The notes: generated from the letters alone by a model not told the origin. Shown: positions 18,335-28,078, counted from the first letter of the stretch. The stretch is 64,000 bases of DNA from Candidatus Sumerlaeota bacterium (GCA_012513815.1 JAAZBM010000010.1:1-64000); one strand, 5' to 3'. Made by a program: numbers and translations.

Positions 18335-19078
18335 ATGAAACTATCACTTAAAGAAACTCTTATCCAAACTGCGGCAATACTTGCGATTGCCATCCTCGCA
18401 CCGGCAAACGCAACCGCGGACCATGCGCTCGAATCAAAAGGAACGGGGCTTTTCAATGTGATTGTTGAGGACAATGTTCCAACCGGAACAAAGAATATGC
18501 GCGTCCGCTTCACGGATACCTCCTTCGCATTAACATACAAAACCAAAACCCTCCGCCCACTGCTTGGACGTGCGAACTACTATGACATCGTCGATCACAT
18601 CACAACCGCCACAAGGGTCGGTAAAGACGCCGCAATCAAACTTATGGAAGACAAAGAGTGGAGCAAATACACCCCCACGCCGCCGCCAACACCTAAACCG
18701 GCGACGACATCAACCATCGAAACAAGAATGGCGGCTTCCGAACTCAACTCGCCATACGGCAGACTTCTAAGCACGTTCAACAAACCATTCCTCATCCCTA
18801 TTGATTCCTCACACACCGAAGAAGAACAAATCACTAGCCAGCTCAACGCCTTTATCCAACAGCAACAGATGGCCGTCACACAAATCAACTCATACCTTCG
18901 CATCGGTATGCTCACACTCGCGCAAGGAACAGAACTCCGCAAATCAATCCTCGAAATGCAGCTCAAAGCCTTCAAAGACACCTATAAACAGGATACGGAA
19001 AACGTGAGAAAGGCGATGAAGTTTTTCGACATGCAAATCAAATCTCTGAACGAACGAGGCTTCTACAACTATGAATAA
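18335..19078 (+). CDS. Secreted protein of unknown function
   Basis: I do not recognise a family. The protein (247 residues from the ATG at 18335) has a signal peptide ('LIQTAAILAIAILAPANATAD') and a first domain of about 80 residues. A Thr/Pro linker 'YTPTPPPTPKPATTS' near residue 110-125 follows. The C-terminal half is helical and Gln/Lys-rich, probably coiled coil ('LNAFIQQQQMAVTQINSYL'). The track start at 18329 is a TTG; GGAAGGGA sits 6 bases before the ATG, so ATG is preferred. It overlaps the following GT2 gene by 8 bases and follows the radical SAM gene by 29. The tight packing suggests the three act together on an envelope component. Confidence 0.7.
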   Translation: MKLSLKETLIQTAAILAIAILAPANATADHALESKGTGLFNVIVEDNVPTGTKNMRVRFTDTSFALTYKTKTLRPLLGRANYYDIVDHITTATRVGKDAAIKLMEDKEWSKYTPTPPPTPKPATTSTIETRMAASELNSPYGRLLSTFNKPFLIPIDSSHTEEEQITSQLNAFIQQQQMAVTQINSYLRIGMLTLAQGTELRKSILEMQLKAFKDTYKQDTENVRKAMKFFDMQIKSLNERGFYNYE

Positions 19079-19991
19079 CCTTGGCACGACGACAACCGTC
19101 AGCATTGTTATTCTTACGTACAAAAGCGAGGACTACATCGCGCAATGTCTCACATCGATAGCCCGTTCGGACAACGGCGATAAACACGAAATTATCATCG
19201 TCGACAACGCGTCAAGCGACCTCTCCACAACGGTGGCCAACCAAACCATCAAAGCACTTGGACTGACAAGAGCCAAAGTTGTTCCGTTACCCAAAAATCT
19301 TGGATGCGCAAGCGGCAACAACGCCGGATGGAGAGCCGCAACGGGCGACATCATTCTCTTTTTGAATCCCGACACCGAAATCACCGCGAGCTTCGTCGCG
19401 GAGATAACCAATCCGCTCATCAACGACCCGGAGGCCGCCGTCACGGGAGCAAAAATCTACTACCCGAATTCACGCGTCCTTCAGCACGCCGGAGCATACA
19501 TTCACCCAAACGGAATGACGGGTCACTACGGCGTCGGCGAGACGGATGACCAAGAACTCTATAACGAGATTCGCCCATGCGACTATGTCACCGGTGCCGG
19601 TTTCGCCGTAACAAGAAAAGCCCTCGAAGAGCTGAACGGATTCGATGAAGAATACTTTCCGGCCTACTTCGAAGAAACAGATTTCTGTACAAGGGTGCGC
19701 AAGATCCTCCACAAAAAAGTCCTCTACATCCCAACGGCGATTCTCTACCACCACGAGAGCGTCACACTCGCCGTCGACAGTCCCGCCTTCCGCAGACTCT
19801 ACCAGAAAATGCGAATCATGTATCTCTGCAAAAATCTGCGAACACTGCGCGAATGGCGCAAGGCCATCGGCTTCGAAAAATGGTGGATGCTCAAAAGTCC
19901 TCACTCTCGCGGACACAGAACCGAACAATTCCGCGCCTATTACGAGGCCGCCGTTCAACTCATCAAAAACAAATTCACGCACTCCGCGTAG
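19071..19991 (+). CDS. Family 2 glycosyltransferase
   Basis: This 306-residue GT-A enzyme opens with 'VSIVILTYKSEDYIAQCL' and has 'IIIVDNASSD', 'LPKNLGCASGNNAGWRAATGDIILFLNPDTEI' (nucleotide-sugar and metal site), and 'VTGAGFAVTRKALEELNGFDEEYF'. This pattern is typical of rhamnosyltransferase-like GT2 proteins that build O-antigen or exopolysaccharide chains. It acts at the cytoplasmic face of the inner membrane; no transmembrane helix is evident. Its start overlaps the end of the secreted unknown by 8 bases. Donor sugar and acceptor are not deducible. Confidence 0.92.
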   Translation: MNNLGTTTTVSIVILTYKSEDYIAQCLTSIARSDNGDKHEIIIVDNASSDLSTTVANQTIKALGLTRAKVVPLPKNLGCASGNNAGWRAATGDIILFLNPDTEITASFVAEITNPLINDPEAAVTGAKIYYPNSRVLQHAGAYIHPNGMTGHYGVGETDDQELYNEIRPCDYVTGAGFAVTRKALEELNGFDEEYFPAYFEETDFCTRVRKILHKKVLYIPTAILYHHESVTLAVDSPAFRRLYQKMRIMYLCKNLRTLREWRKAIGFEKWWMLKSPHSRGHRTEQFRAYYEAAVQLIKNKFTHSA

Positions 19992-20024
19992 TCTTATCTA
20001 TCACCCAACACTCAGGAGTTCACA

Positions 20025-21563
20025 ATGCGGTATCGCAACATCATCTTCTTGTTATTCGCTGCGACGGTATGTCTGGGGACAGCCTGCGCCAACACCATAG
20101 ACGAGAGCAAACCGCTGTCGCACAAAAAAGAAATCATCGAGTTCTACAGCAAATCGCTCGACGCGACAACCACATGCACCGTCTACACGCCGGACCCCAT
20201 CAAGCCCGGCAAACAATACCCCGTCTTCTACATCCTCCACGGCTACGGCGGAAGCCACAACAGCTGGACACAATGCACAAGCATGTCACTGGCGCTCATG
20301 GATCGCGAAGTCATCGCGGTTATGCCAAACGGCGCAAACGGATGGTTCCTCGACAGCCCGATTGTTCCCAAAAGCAATTACGAATCGCTCATCGTGAAAG
20401 ATGTGATTCCCGAAATCGACCGTCGATATCCGACTTATCCAAAGCGCGAAGGACGCGCCATTTTCGGCCTGAGCATGGGCGGACATGGTGCCTTCATTCT
20501 CGCCGAGAAACACCCAGAACTTTTCGCGTCTGTCTCTTCCCTGAGCGGCGTCCTGAATCTGTCCAGCGAACTTCCAAGATACAATCTCGATGAACTTCTC
20601 GGCAAAGACCGCAAGGCCAAGCCATGGCACGAGAACAACGCGCTTGAACTTTCGGACGCGCTCACAACCGCCAACATCGCCCTAATGATTGACTGCGGCG
20701 AAGACGACATGTACTGTCGCGATGCGTACGAAATGCACGAGAAACTCGCGGCCAGAGGCGTACAGCACAAATTCCGCATTCACCCCGGCAACCACATCTG
20801 GTCGTACTGGGACGAGCACCTCGGCGAACACATTGCCTTCCACGACAGCAACCTCAAAATAGCGATGCAGGGCAAACCGTTCGACGCCGGACAAATAATC
20901 AAAGGCAACTTCGAGAAGAAGTATATGGAACGCGTCATTCGCTTCGAGAAAGAAACCGCCGAATGGCTTGCGCAAGAGAACCCACCACGCCCAATCGTCC
21001 TACTCGGAAGCTCGACCATTCAAGGATTCAACGAAAAGAAACTCATGCCCGGCCTGCCTGTCGTCAATCGTGGCATCTCCGCCGACCGCATCGGACTTGA
21101 CGGCAAACGCGGACTCGCGAACAGAATATTCAACACCGTCATCGCGCTCAAACCCAAGGCGGTCATTATCAACAACGGCACCAACGACCTCTCCGCAAGC
21201 GCGAAGTTCGGCGAACCGAACATGTATGAAGTAGCTAGCAAATACCGCGAAGTCGTCACGACAATCCTCAAAAGAGTTCCGGACTGCCACGTCTATATTG
21301 ACTCATGTCACCCCACTCGCGGCAAGAGTGTGCGTTCCGCCTACTTCATCAATCGATACAACAAAATCCTCAGCAAAATGGCGGACGAACTCGGCGACAA
21401 CGTCCACTACATCGACCATGCGACAGCCGTCACGGCGCCTGATGGAACACTCAATCCCGAATTCGCCGCGGACGGACTTCACCTCAACCAAAAGGGCAAC
21501 GCAATATTGCGCGACAAAATCATCGAGGCGCTGAAGCAACAAGGCCTCGTCCCTGACAAATAG
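20025..21563 (+). CDS. Secreted two-domain esterase: putative esterase (alpha/beta) fused to SGNH hydrolase
   Basis: The 512-residue product starts with a signal peptide ending near 'LGTACANT'; the Cys is not in a good lipobox. Residues about 30-285 form an esterase-D/feruloyl-esterase-type alpha/beta hydrolase with 'YPVFYILHGYGGSHNSW', nucleophile 'FGLSMGGHGA', a 'DCGEDDMYC' acid and 'PGNHIWSYW' His. Residues about 325-512 form an SGNH hydrolase with 'VLLGSSTIQGF', 'NRGIS', 'INNGTNDLS' and 'DGLHLNQKG'. Both catalytic sets look complete, so one protein may remove two kinds of ester from a glycan. Such fusions would suit acetylated or feruloylated polysaccharides, which is inference. It follows the GT2 gene after 33 bases with an AGGAG site and ends before a strong terminator. 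Confidence 0.88.
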   Translation: MRYRNIIFLLFAATVCLGTACANTIDESKPLSHKKEIIEFYSKSLDATTTCTVYTPDPIKPGKQYPVFYILHGYGGSHNSWTQCTSMSLALMDREVIAVMPNGANGWFLDSPIVPKSNYESLIVKDVIPEIDRRYPTYPKREGRAIFGLSMGGHGAFILAEKHPELFASVSSLSGVLNLSSELPRYNLDELLGKDRKAKPWHENNALELSDALTTANIALMIDCGEDDMYCRDAYEMHEKLAARGVQHKFRIHPGNHIWSYWDEHLGEHIAFHDSNLKIAMQGKPFDAGQIIKGNFEKKYMERVIRFEKETAEWLAQENPPRPIVLLGSSTIQGFNEKKLMPGLPVVNRGISADRIGLDGKRGLANRIFNTVIALKPKAVIINNGTNDLSASAKFGEPNMYEVASKYREVVTTILKRVPDCHVYIDSCHPTRGKSVRSAYFINRYNKILSKMADELGDNVHYIDHATAVTAPDGTLNPEFAADGLHLNQKGNAILRDKIIEALKQQGLVPDK

Positions 21564-21585
21564 TCGCCCCACCTAATGGCATAAC

Positions 21586-21624
21586 AAAACCGGCATATTT
21601 CCGCGATGGGCATATGCCGGTTTT
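21586..21624. terminator. Bidirectional rho-independent terminator
   Basis: A perfect 13-bp inverted repeat AAAACCGGCATAT/ATATGCCGGTTTT with a 13-base loop lies between the convergent esterase gene and the giant leftward gene. It gives an A/T run on both strands. Confidence 0.93.
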
Positions 21625-21647
21625 CATTATCGCATAGATTTCGTCAA

Positions 21648-24600
21648 CTACGGCAGCAACGCGCTATAGTCGTAGTTATCCGTTTCATCCGTCTCGGCAA
21701 CGACATCCGTCGAGTCTGCCAGAACGCCGACCATCTTTCCGGCAGGAACAACGCCCGTAATACTGATGGCCTGTTCGCCGTTCGGCGCAAGCCCCGAGCA
21801 ATTGACGCCACCTGCGAAGACCTTCGAGCTATCCTTGTAGAAGTAGCCCGTCTTCGCTTGCATTGTTCCGATAAATGCTTCGGTCCAGAAGCTGCGTGTC
21901 GCGACGGTTCCGACATTCTTAATCTTTCCGGTAATCGTCACCTGCGACCCGGTTTGACTGAACACAGGGCCCTCGCTCCAGACAATATTGCGAACGCCAC
22001 TATCAACCGGCGTGCTCAGGAAAATGCGGCCTGTCGCGCACGCGAAACGGTTATCAGGCGGATACATATCGCCGGGATTCGCCGCCAGCCCGGTGCGATT
22101 CACGACGGCAACCAGAGTATACATTCCATCGCCGATACTGTTAAGTGGTTTCGCGAAGTTATACACTCGTTCCGTTCCCGGAGCCGGAGCTTCAACCAGT
22201 TCACTCCAAGTTGCTGTTACGCCCGGAACCATCGAAGCGCCGCCATCACGCGAGGCGAAAACCTCGAGATAAACCTTCCCGCTCGGCGCGGCAGTCCCAC
22301 GATTCGCGACGGTGACAACACACCGCAACGACTCGCCCGGCGCAACCGAGGCCGGCGCAAGCTGCGACGCGTCAACACTCAAATCCGTCACCGTCAAATC
22401 AATTCCGTTATCCTTGCCCGAAGGCAAAATCGACGCGTCATAACGCAAAACGTAATTATTCGTCTCATCAATTTCCGGAACAATATCCGTGCTGTCAGCC
22501 GTCACCGCCAGTGCCTTGGCAGCGATACCACCGGGAACAACACCACTCAGCGTGAAGTCTTGCAACTCACCTGCGCCAAGCGTATTGATATTCACACCGC
22601 CACCGATAGTACCTTGCGGCATCAGCGTTCCCTCGGCCGTCAGCGTCCCGAAGAAGACCTCAACCCAGCAACCCGGGCGAACCATATCCTCGGTGCCGCC
22701 GTTGCAAATCTGACCCGTCACGGTGACCTTATTCGGCACCGTCAAGTCGGGCTGAACATCCACATCGACAAGGAACAAATCGACATTCGGCAGGCTCGGG
22801 TTATGCACCGCGAGGCGTTTGCCTGATACGACCTGCCAGTTGTTGGTATAGTTGACTTCATAAAGCGCTTCCGAATTCGAACCACGGTTCACACTCGGCA
22901 TCAGCGTATACAGACCGTCACTCAGCGCGTTCAGCTTCAGCGTCCCCGGCGCGATTGTTTCCGCAACACCCATACCGGCAGCCTTATACGAACTCGTCGC
23001 GGTAACACCGGTACGAACCTGATCAAAACCGCCTGTCTTGCTCGCGAAAATCTCGCACCAGAAAGGTTCGCTCACGGCCTTTGTCGCCGTCGCCGTCCAA
23101 GAGAAATCAACTGCGTCGCCCGGCTTCAGCGGAGCGCTAACACCGGCGCTAAAGTCGCCGCTCACCAACGCTATATCAAAAGCAAAATAAGCGCCACTCG
23201 CACTTGCAACCGCGTTCTTCGTGACCGACACCATCTGCGGTGCGGGCGTCTCATAGCCTGCGGCCTCGCCAAACACGACTTCATAATCACCCGTCGCCAG
23301 CGTAACCGTCGACCCGCTTTCGTGCCAAGTCAAACCGTCATCGACGCTCCACTTCGCGCCGGCAGCCACAGCGTCGCCCGGCGTCAACGTCACCGACAAA
23401 CCGCCATTCGCCACTTGATACAACGCGCTCGTCGTAAAGTTGCCATCCCGTTCCAGAACAAACGACACCGGAGCCGGAGCATCCCACGCCGCCAAATCCG
23501 CGAACGTAATCGTTTGCGTTCCGGCAGCTGCAGGCACCGACGTCCCGCTCTCATTCCAGTTCAGGCCACCATCGAGGCTCCACTTCGCCCCATCCGCAAC
23601 GGCCTCCGCCGGAGCAAGGTCAACCGTCACAAAGCCCGGATTATAAATCCCATTCGCGACCGTTGTACCGTCCTTCGTAATCGTCACCGTCTGCGGCGCC
23701 GGAGTGCTCCAACCATCAGCAGCCGAGAACTCCACCGTATACACACCCTCAGGAATCGAAATCGTCCGACCAAGATTCCACGTCACGCCGCCATCAATCG
23801 TCCAGCGTGCGCCAACCTTCTCGACCGCCTTCGGCAACAGATTCACGGTCAGTTTCCCGTCCGTCATCCCTTGGAAATATGGATACGAATTATTTTCAAC
23901 GATAGCCCACGTATTCACGAAATCCCACGCGACAAATTTGTCTTCTTCGATTGTCCCGAAAGTATTACGCTGATGCATCAAAGGACTACTCGTAGCGAAA
24001 CCGCCTGCGGACTCTGTCTGCAGCGAGGTATCGACATCCCAGAAGCAACTCGTAATGGACGTCACAACATCATTGTAACCAACCAAGCCGCCCGCCTGAC
24101 TATCAAACCCTGTCACCTTGCCCATCGAATAACTCTCGTTAGCGACACCGGACTCGTAGTCATTAAAACCAATCAAACCGCCGACATAATAGTTGCCCTC
24201 AACCACGGCGTGACTGTACGTGTTATCGATAGACCCCATGTTCTTTCCAACCATACCGCCAACGGCGTTGTTACCAAACACGACACTGTACTTATCGACA
24301 TAGCACTTCTCAATCATACCGTCAGCATCAAGATAACCGACGAGCGCGCCCACGGCATTGTGGCCGCTCACGAACGCGTTATCCACGCCGAGCCACTTGA
24401 TTTCGCCGCTCACGAATCCAAAAATACCGGCGCCGTTTTCCGACGCGCAATTGACGTAGAATTCCGACAGCTTCTTCTTGTTACCGTCATACTTCCCGGC
24501 GAACGGCACATCCTCCGTGCCAATCGGAATGAACCCTGCGCCCGCGTTCCATTCAAGCGTCTCAAAGCCATCGATGTCATTCATCTGCATGCAATACACG

Positions 24601-27600
24601 CCATCCGATCCGCCTCCCAAAGTCATACTTTTCAGCCAGACCAAATGTCCAATCTCGGTAATGCGATAAGGATCTTCTTCAACACCCGAACCCTCAGGCG
24701 TATACACGCCGGTCAGAATCTTCGGCTTGCCAAGCTCGATTGTAATCGTCGTCGTTTCCGGCTCGACCCAATCTTCAACAGGCTTGAAGCTCAAAGAATA
24801 ATCGCCGACGGCCAGATTCTTTGTTTCGCCACTCTTATACCAAGTGTAGCCACCATCGATACTCCAGTGACCAAGGCTCGGCAGCTCATCACTCAGATTA
24901 ACCGTCAAGTCCGCCGAATTCGGATAATAAACTCCAATCTTCCCCGTCAGCTCGTTCTTCTTGATATGCGCCGTTATTTCCGCAGGCGTAATCCACCGAG
25001 ACAAATCCTTGAACATAATAGCGTAATCGCCAACCGTCAGACTCAGCTCAACGCCATCGTCATACCAATTCAGACCGCCATCGATACTCCACTGACCACC
25101 ATCCGCAATCGCGCCCTCTGGCTCGATTTGAACACAAAGGCGACCCTTCTGCTCGACATACACGCCAAGCACCGCCTTCGTGGCATTCTTCTCGACCGTC
25201 ACAATTTGCGACTCGGGCGTATCCCAACCGACAAGCGGCTTGAACGTCACAACATAGCTACCGACGGCAACCGTCAAAAACGCGTCATTCGCATTCCACG
25301 TCGTACCGCCATCGATACTCCACGCGGCGCCCGCGTCAACAGCCTTCGACGGTGACAACACACCCTGAAGCGTTCCCGTCTGCGGCGTATACAAGCCACT
25401 GCAAGTCGTCAGAGCATCCTTCGTGATCAAGACCTTTTCAGAGGCCGGAGTCTTCCAATTCTCCAAATCCTTATACTTCACCGTATACTCGCCAACGAAC
25501 AAATCCTCAAGCGTTGCGCCACTCGCGTTCCAAGTCGTGCCACCATCGACACTCCATTGGCCGCCATCCGCCGCCGCGCTTGCAGGCAGAATCACAGCGC
25601 TCAAACGGCCCGTGTCTTTCATATACTTCGCCGTCAAAACGCGAGACTCATTCTCACTAATCGTAACAGTCACAGGCTCCGGGGTATACCACCCGTCGAC
25701 ATCCGCGAAAACAACCTTATACGTACCAACGGCCAAACTCTTCGTGCGGCCGCCTTCCAACCAACTCGCCCCGGAGTCAAGACTCCAGCGTGCGCCCGCC
25801 GGAACGGGTGCGTCAAAATTCACTTGCAAAGAACCCGTCAACGCCGTGTAGTAACCCTGCGTCTCGATCACCGTATTCTTTGCCAGCGCCACAAGGCTTG
25901 TCTCCGGAGTGACCCATCCCGAAACATCCTTGAACATCACATAATAAGACCCGATGAGCATACTGTCGACTTCCGACCCGCTGTCGTGCCAACTGCCGCC
26001 GCCGTCAATACTCCACTGAGCGCCCGCCGCCACCGCAGCCTCCGGATAAATCGTCACCTTAATCTTGCCGGTCGCGAAATACGGATAACTCTCGCCCTCA
26101 TCGATATCCCACACACGTGTGAAATCCCAACCGACAAACGACCCTTGCTTCTTCATCTGGTCCGCGGTTAAGCCGCCGCGCTGACCTGTCGTAGAAGTAT
26201 CCCAATAGCTTTTCACAACATGACCGTCGTTAATACCGACAAGCCCGCCATTCTCATGCAAATCCTTTGTCGAAGTCGTCCGCCCCGCCGCATAGCACGT
26301 CGTAATCGTCCCGTGATTAGAGCCGACCAAACCGCCCGCGTTAGTCACAACCACAGCGCCGCCCAGAGCATAGCAGTTCGTCAGATTTCCCTCATTCCAG
26401 CCAATCAGACCGCCGCCGCAATAGCCCGCCGTCACAGCTCCGCTCGCGCGGCACATCTCAATCGTCTTGGGGCTGTCATTCCAGCCAATCAAACCGCCAA
26501 CATAATAATTCCCCTTGACATCGCCCGTGACCTCAAGAGAACCCAACTGCCCGCTCTCCTGATTCCACCCAATCATACCGCCAACATAGCTATCACCGCG
26601 AACAGCAACACTGCTATTGCACCACCCCGCGAAACCGGAGTTCGCGCCAATCAGACCGCCGATGGTATAAGTCCCTGTACCGCTCGCCTCGGCCTGCTGC
26701 CCCGTCACGGAGCAACCATAAGTCAAGCTGCCGCTATTGTGACCGACCAAACCGCCAAGATAATAAACCCGGTCTGTCATGTCGACAATCTTAAACGGAG
26801 AAACTATCTTCGCGCTACTGCCGGTAATCACGCCATTCACTTCATTCGACCCGGCAAAACCACCTGCGTAATTCGCGACACCCGCCAGCGAAACTTCCGC
26901 GCTACAGCCGCTGATGGACTGCAGATTCATCCCGGCAAAACCACCAATGTAGGTATCTTCATTCCGAGTATTCGTGACACGCACCTGTCCGCGAGCGCTG
27001 CACCCATCAATGTAACCGGTATTAGTGCCCACAAAACCGCCCGCGTTATTACATCCTTGAACATCGGCATCCGACGAGCAATTCCCCGCAATAGTACCAG
27101 CGTTACCACCGACAAAACCACCAACGAAACCCTCTCTATAATCCGAAGTTTCCGTTGCGGTAACAATACCCGTCGCGCGGCAATCCTGCAAGATTTGCCC
27201 CTCGTTATAACCGGCAAAACCACCGGTCAGCACCACACCATTAACGGCCGCGAGCGAAACACAACCGCCATAAATCAAACCACTGTTATAACCTGTGATG
27301 CCGCCAATAAAGCCACGGCCCGTCACAGTCTTCGACACACTGCTCGTCGTAATTGTACCGCCACGATTCCATCCCGTCAGCCCGCCGCTATAATCCGACG
27401 CGCAAATAACATCAACGGAACTCGTATTGCCAACCATCGTCCCGGCCTCACTATAACCCGCGATGCCGCCACAATATTTCCCGGAAGCATAAACCGCCCC
27501 GCCCGAGACATAGCAATTGTAAATATTCCCGCGATTCAAAGTCCCCGCAACGCAACCGACATAGCTCTTACCCTTGACATAAGGCGTAATCAACCGGACA

Positions 27601-28001
27601 TTGCGCACATACGAACGCAGACCCATATACCCAAACAGACCTGCGTTATCCGAAGAAGTTGTCACGACATTCAAATGCAGAATCGAATTCCCATCGCCAT
27701 CGTAATTCCCCAAAAACGGCGCGGAGCTGCTACCAATCGGAGCGAATTCGGCAAACATCATATCGATATTCCCGACCTGCTGATAATACATCCCGGCAGT
27801 CCGCCCTTTTTCGGTCTCTTTACGCAGCCAATCCAAATCGTCTGCTGTCTTGATGAGACATGGATCGTCCTGCGTGCCCGTTCCTGACGGCGCCGCGACT
27901 AGGCCACACGAAATCGTCATCATGAGCGCCAAACAACTGACAACACTCAACAGAGGACTTTTCAGCAAACGTGTTCTATCAAGACCTGTACCAAAAATCA
28001 T
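21648..28001 (-). CDS. Giant secreted GLUG-repeat/CARDB surface protein
   Basis: The product has about 2,117 residues when started at the ATG at 28001, which has GGAG 7 bases upstream; the track start at 28016 is a TTG. A signal peptide precedes a long GLUG block (about residues 45-640: 'GGFAGYNEG', 'GGLIGWN', 'GGLVGSNHG') that likely folds as a beta-helix. Six copies of a 76-residue module (about 643-1103), a second GLUG block (about 1104-1380) and three more modules (to about 1607) follow. The end has four CARDB-like Ig domains marked by 'DIVPEIDETNNY' and 'DVVAETDETDNY'. No transmembrane anchor or sorting motif is visible at the C-terminus ('DNYDYSALLP'). A cell-surface adhesin or structural role is inferred; binding partner unknown. 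Confidence 0.85.
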   Translation of the reverse strand: MIFGTGLDRTRLLKSPLLSVVSCLALMMTISCGLVAAPSGTGTQDDPCLIKTADDLDWLRKETEKGRTAGMYYQQVGNIDMMFAEFAPIGSSSAPFLGNYDGDGNSILHLNVVTTSSDNAGLFGYMGLRSYVRNVRLITPYVKGKSYVGCVAGTLNRGNIYNCYVSGGAVYASGKYCGGIAGYSEAGTMVGNTSSVDVICASDYSGGLTGWNRGGTITTSSVSKTVTGRGFIGGITGYNSGLIYGGCVSLAAVNGVVLTGGFAGYNEGQILQDCRATGIVTATETSDYREGFVGGFVGGNAGTIAGNCSSDADVQGCNNAGGFVGTNTGYIDGCSARGQVRVTNTRNEDTYIGGFAGMNLQSISGCSAEVSLAGVANYAGGFAGSNEVNGVITGSSAKIVSPFKIVDMTDRVYYLGGLVGHNSGSLTYGCSVTGQQAEASGTGTYTIGGLIGANSGFAGWCNSSVAVRGDSYVGGMIGWNQESGQLGSLEVTGDVKGNYYVGGLIGWNDSPKTIEMCRASGAVTAGYCGGGLIGWNEGNLTNCYALGGAVVVTNAGGLVGSNHGTITTCYAAGRTTSTKDLHENGGLVGINDGHVVKSYWDTSTTGQRGGLTADQMKKQGSFVGWDFTRVWDIDEGESYPYFATGKIKVTIYPEAAVAAGAQWSIDGGGSWHDSGSEVDSMLIGSYYVMFKDVSGWVTPETSLVALAKNTVIETQGYYTALTGSLQVNFDAPVPAGARWSLDSGASWLEGGRTKSLAVGTYKVVFADVDGWYTPEPVTVTISENESRVLTAKYMKDTGRLSAVILPASAAADGGQWSVDGGTTWNASGATLEDLFVGEYTVKYKDLENWKTPASEKVLITKDALTTCSGLYTPQTGTLQGVLSPSKAVDAGAAWSIDGGTTWNANDAFLTVAVGSYVVTFKPLVGWDTPESQIVTVEKNATKAVLGVYVEQKGRLCVQIEPEGAIADGGQWSIDGGLNWYDDGVELSLTVGDYAIMFKDLSRWITPAEITAHIKKNELTGKIGVYYPNSADLTVNLSDELPSLGHWSIDGGYTWYKSGETKNLAVGDYSLSFKPVEDWVEPETTTITIELGKPKILTGVYTPEGSGVEEDPYRITEIGHLVWLKSMTLGGGSDGVYCMQMNDIDGFETLEWNAGAGFIPIGTEDVPFAGKYDGNKKKLSEFYVNCASENGAGIFGFVSGEIKWLGVDNAFVSGHNAVGALVGYLDADGMIEKCYVDKYSVVFGNNAVGGMVGKNMGSIDNTYSHAVVEGNYYVGGLIGFNDYESGVANESYSMGKVTGFDSQAGGLVGYNDVVTSITSCFWDVDTSLQTESAGGFATSSPLMHQRNTFGTIEEDKFVAWDFVNTWAIVENNSYPYFQGMTDGKLTVNLLPKAVEKVGARWTIDGGVTWNLGRTISIPEGVYTVEFSAADGWSTPAPQTVTITKDGTTVANGIYNPGFVTVDLAPAEAVADGAKWSLDGGLNWNESGTSVPAAAGTQTITFADLAAWDAPAPVSFVLERDGNFTTSALYQVANGGLSVTLTPGDAVAAGAKWSVDDGLTWHESGSTVTLATGDYEVVFGEAAGYETPAPQMVSVTKNAVASASGAYFAFDIALVSGDFSAGVSAPLKPGDAVDFSWTATATKAVSEPFWCEIFASKTGGFDQVRTGVTATSSYKAAGMGVAETIAPGTLKLNALSDGLYTLMPSVNRGSNSEALYEVNYTNNWQVVSGKRLAVHNPSLPNVDLFLVDVDVQPDLTVPNKVTVTGQICNGGTEDMVRPGCWVEVFFGTLTAEGTLMPQGTIGGGVNINTLGAGELQDFTLSGVVPGGIAAKALAVTADSTDIVPEIDETNNYVLRYDASILPSGKDNGIDLTVTDLSVDASQLAPASVAPGESLRCVVTVANRGTAAPSGKVYLEVFASRDGGASMVPGVTATWSELVEAPAPGTERVYNFAKPLNSIGDGMYTLVAVVNRTGLAANPGDMYPPDNRFACATGRIFLSTPVDSGVRNIVWSEGPVFSQTGSQVTITGKIKNVGTVATRSFWTEAFIGTMQAKTGYFYKDSSKVFAGGVNCSGLAPNGEQAISITGVVPAGKMVGVLADSTDVVAETDETDNYDYSALLP
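23181..23861 (-). repeat. Three further copies of the 76-residue module
   Basis: The same module ('GARWTIDGGVTWN', 'GAKWSLDGGLNWNESG', 'GAKWSVDDGLTWHESG') recurs three times in tandem after the second GLUG block, immediately before the CARDB-like domains. The three units span 227 codons. Confidence 0.85.
24692..26069 (-). repeat. Six tandem 76-residue modules inside the giant protein gene
   Basis: Each module follows the pattern G-x-L-x-V-x-(8-12)-G-x-W-S-(I/L/V)-D-(G/S)-G-x-(S/T)-W, then 'VGxYxVxFKD', a Trp-x-(T/E)-P-(E/A) step and a strand ending in 'GxYxP'. The proteins vary while the frame is kept, so the units are old duplications rather than recent identical repeats. They look like small PEGA-like beta domains. 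Confidence 0.85.
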
Positions 28002-28016
28002 GCAAAATCTCCACAA

Positions 28017-28047
28017 ATTATATTTCTATATAATTCATATAAGTCAA
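28017..28047 (-). promoter_or_regulatory. Possible promoter of the giant surface-protein gene
   Basis: On the minus strand TTGACT and TATAAT are 19 bases apart, a spacer longer than ideal. The surrounding 60 bases are very AT-rich. The -10 box ends about 16 bases before the ATG, so the leader would be short but still include GGAG. Confidence 0.4.
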
Positions 28048-28078
28048 CTAAACGAAATAGTTATAAAAAAGTCGATAC

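Noticed and set aside
21606-22826. 406-codon + strand ORF
   Set aside because: It overlaps the bidirectional terminator and the C-terminal CARDB-like region of the giant gene; it is a shadow.
23322-25355. 677-codon + strand ORF inside the giant protein gene
   Set aside because: It is the antisense shadow of the repeat modules: no domains, Arg/His/Ile-rich, no ribosome-binding site, while the minus strand carries clear GLUG and CARDB-like domains.
26220-27887. 555-codon + strand ORF
   Set aside because: Antisense shadow of the first GLUG block; the low-complexity composition follows from the A+C bias of the strand.
21648-28001. CRISPR-like or satellite repeat array
   Set aside because: The periodicity is at protein level (76 residues) with diverged nucleotide sequence, within one open frame; no direct DNA repeats or spacers.
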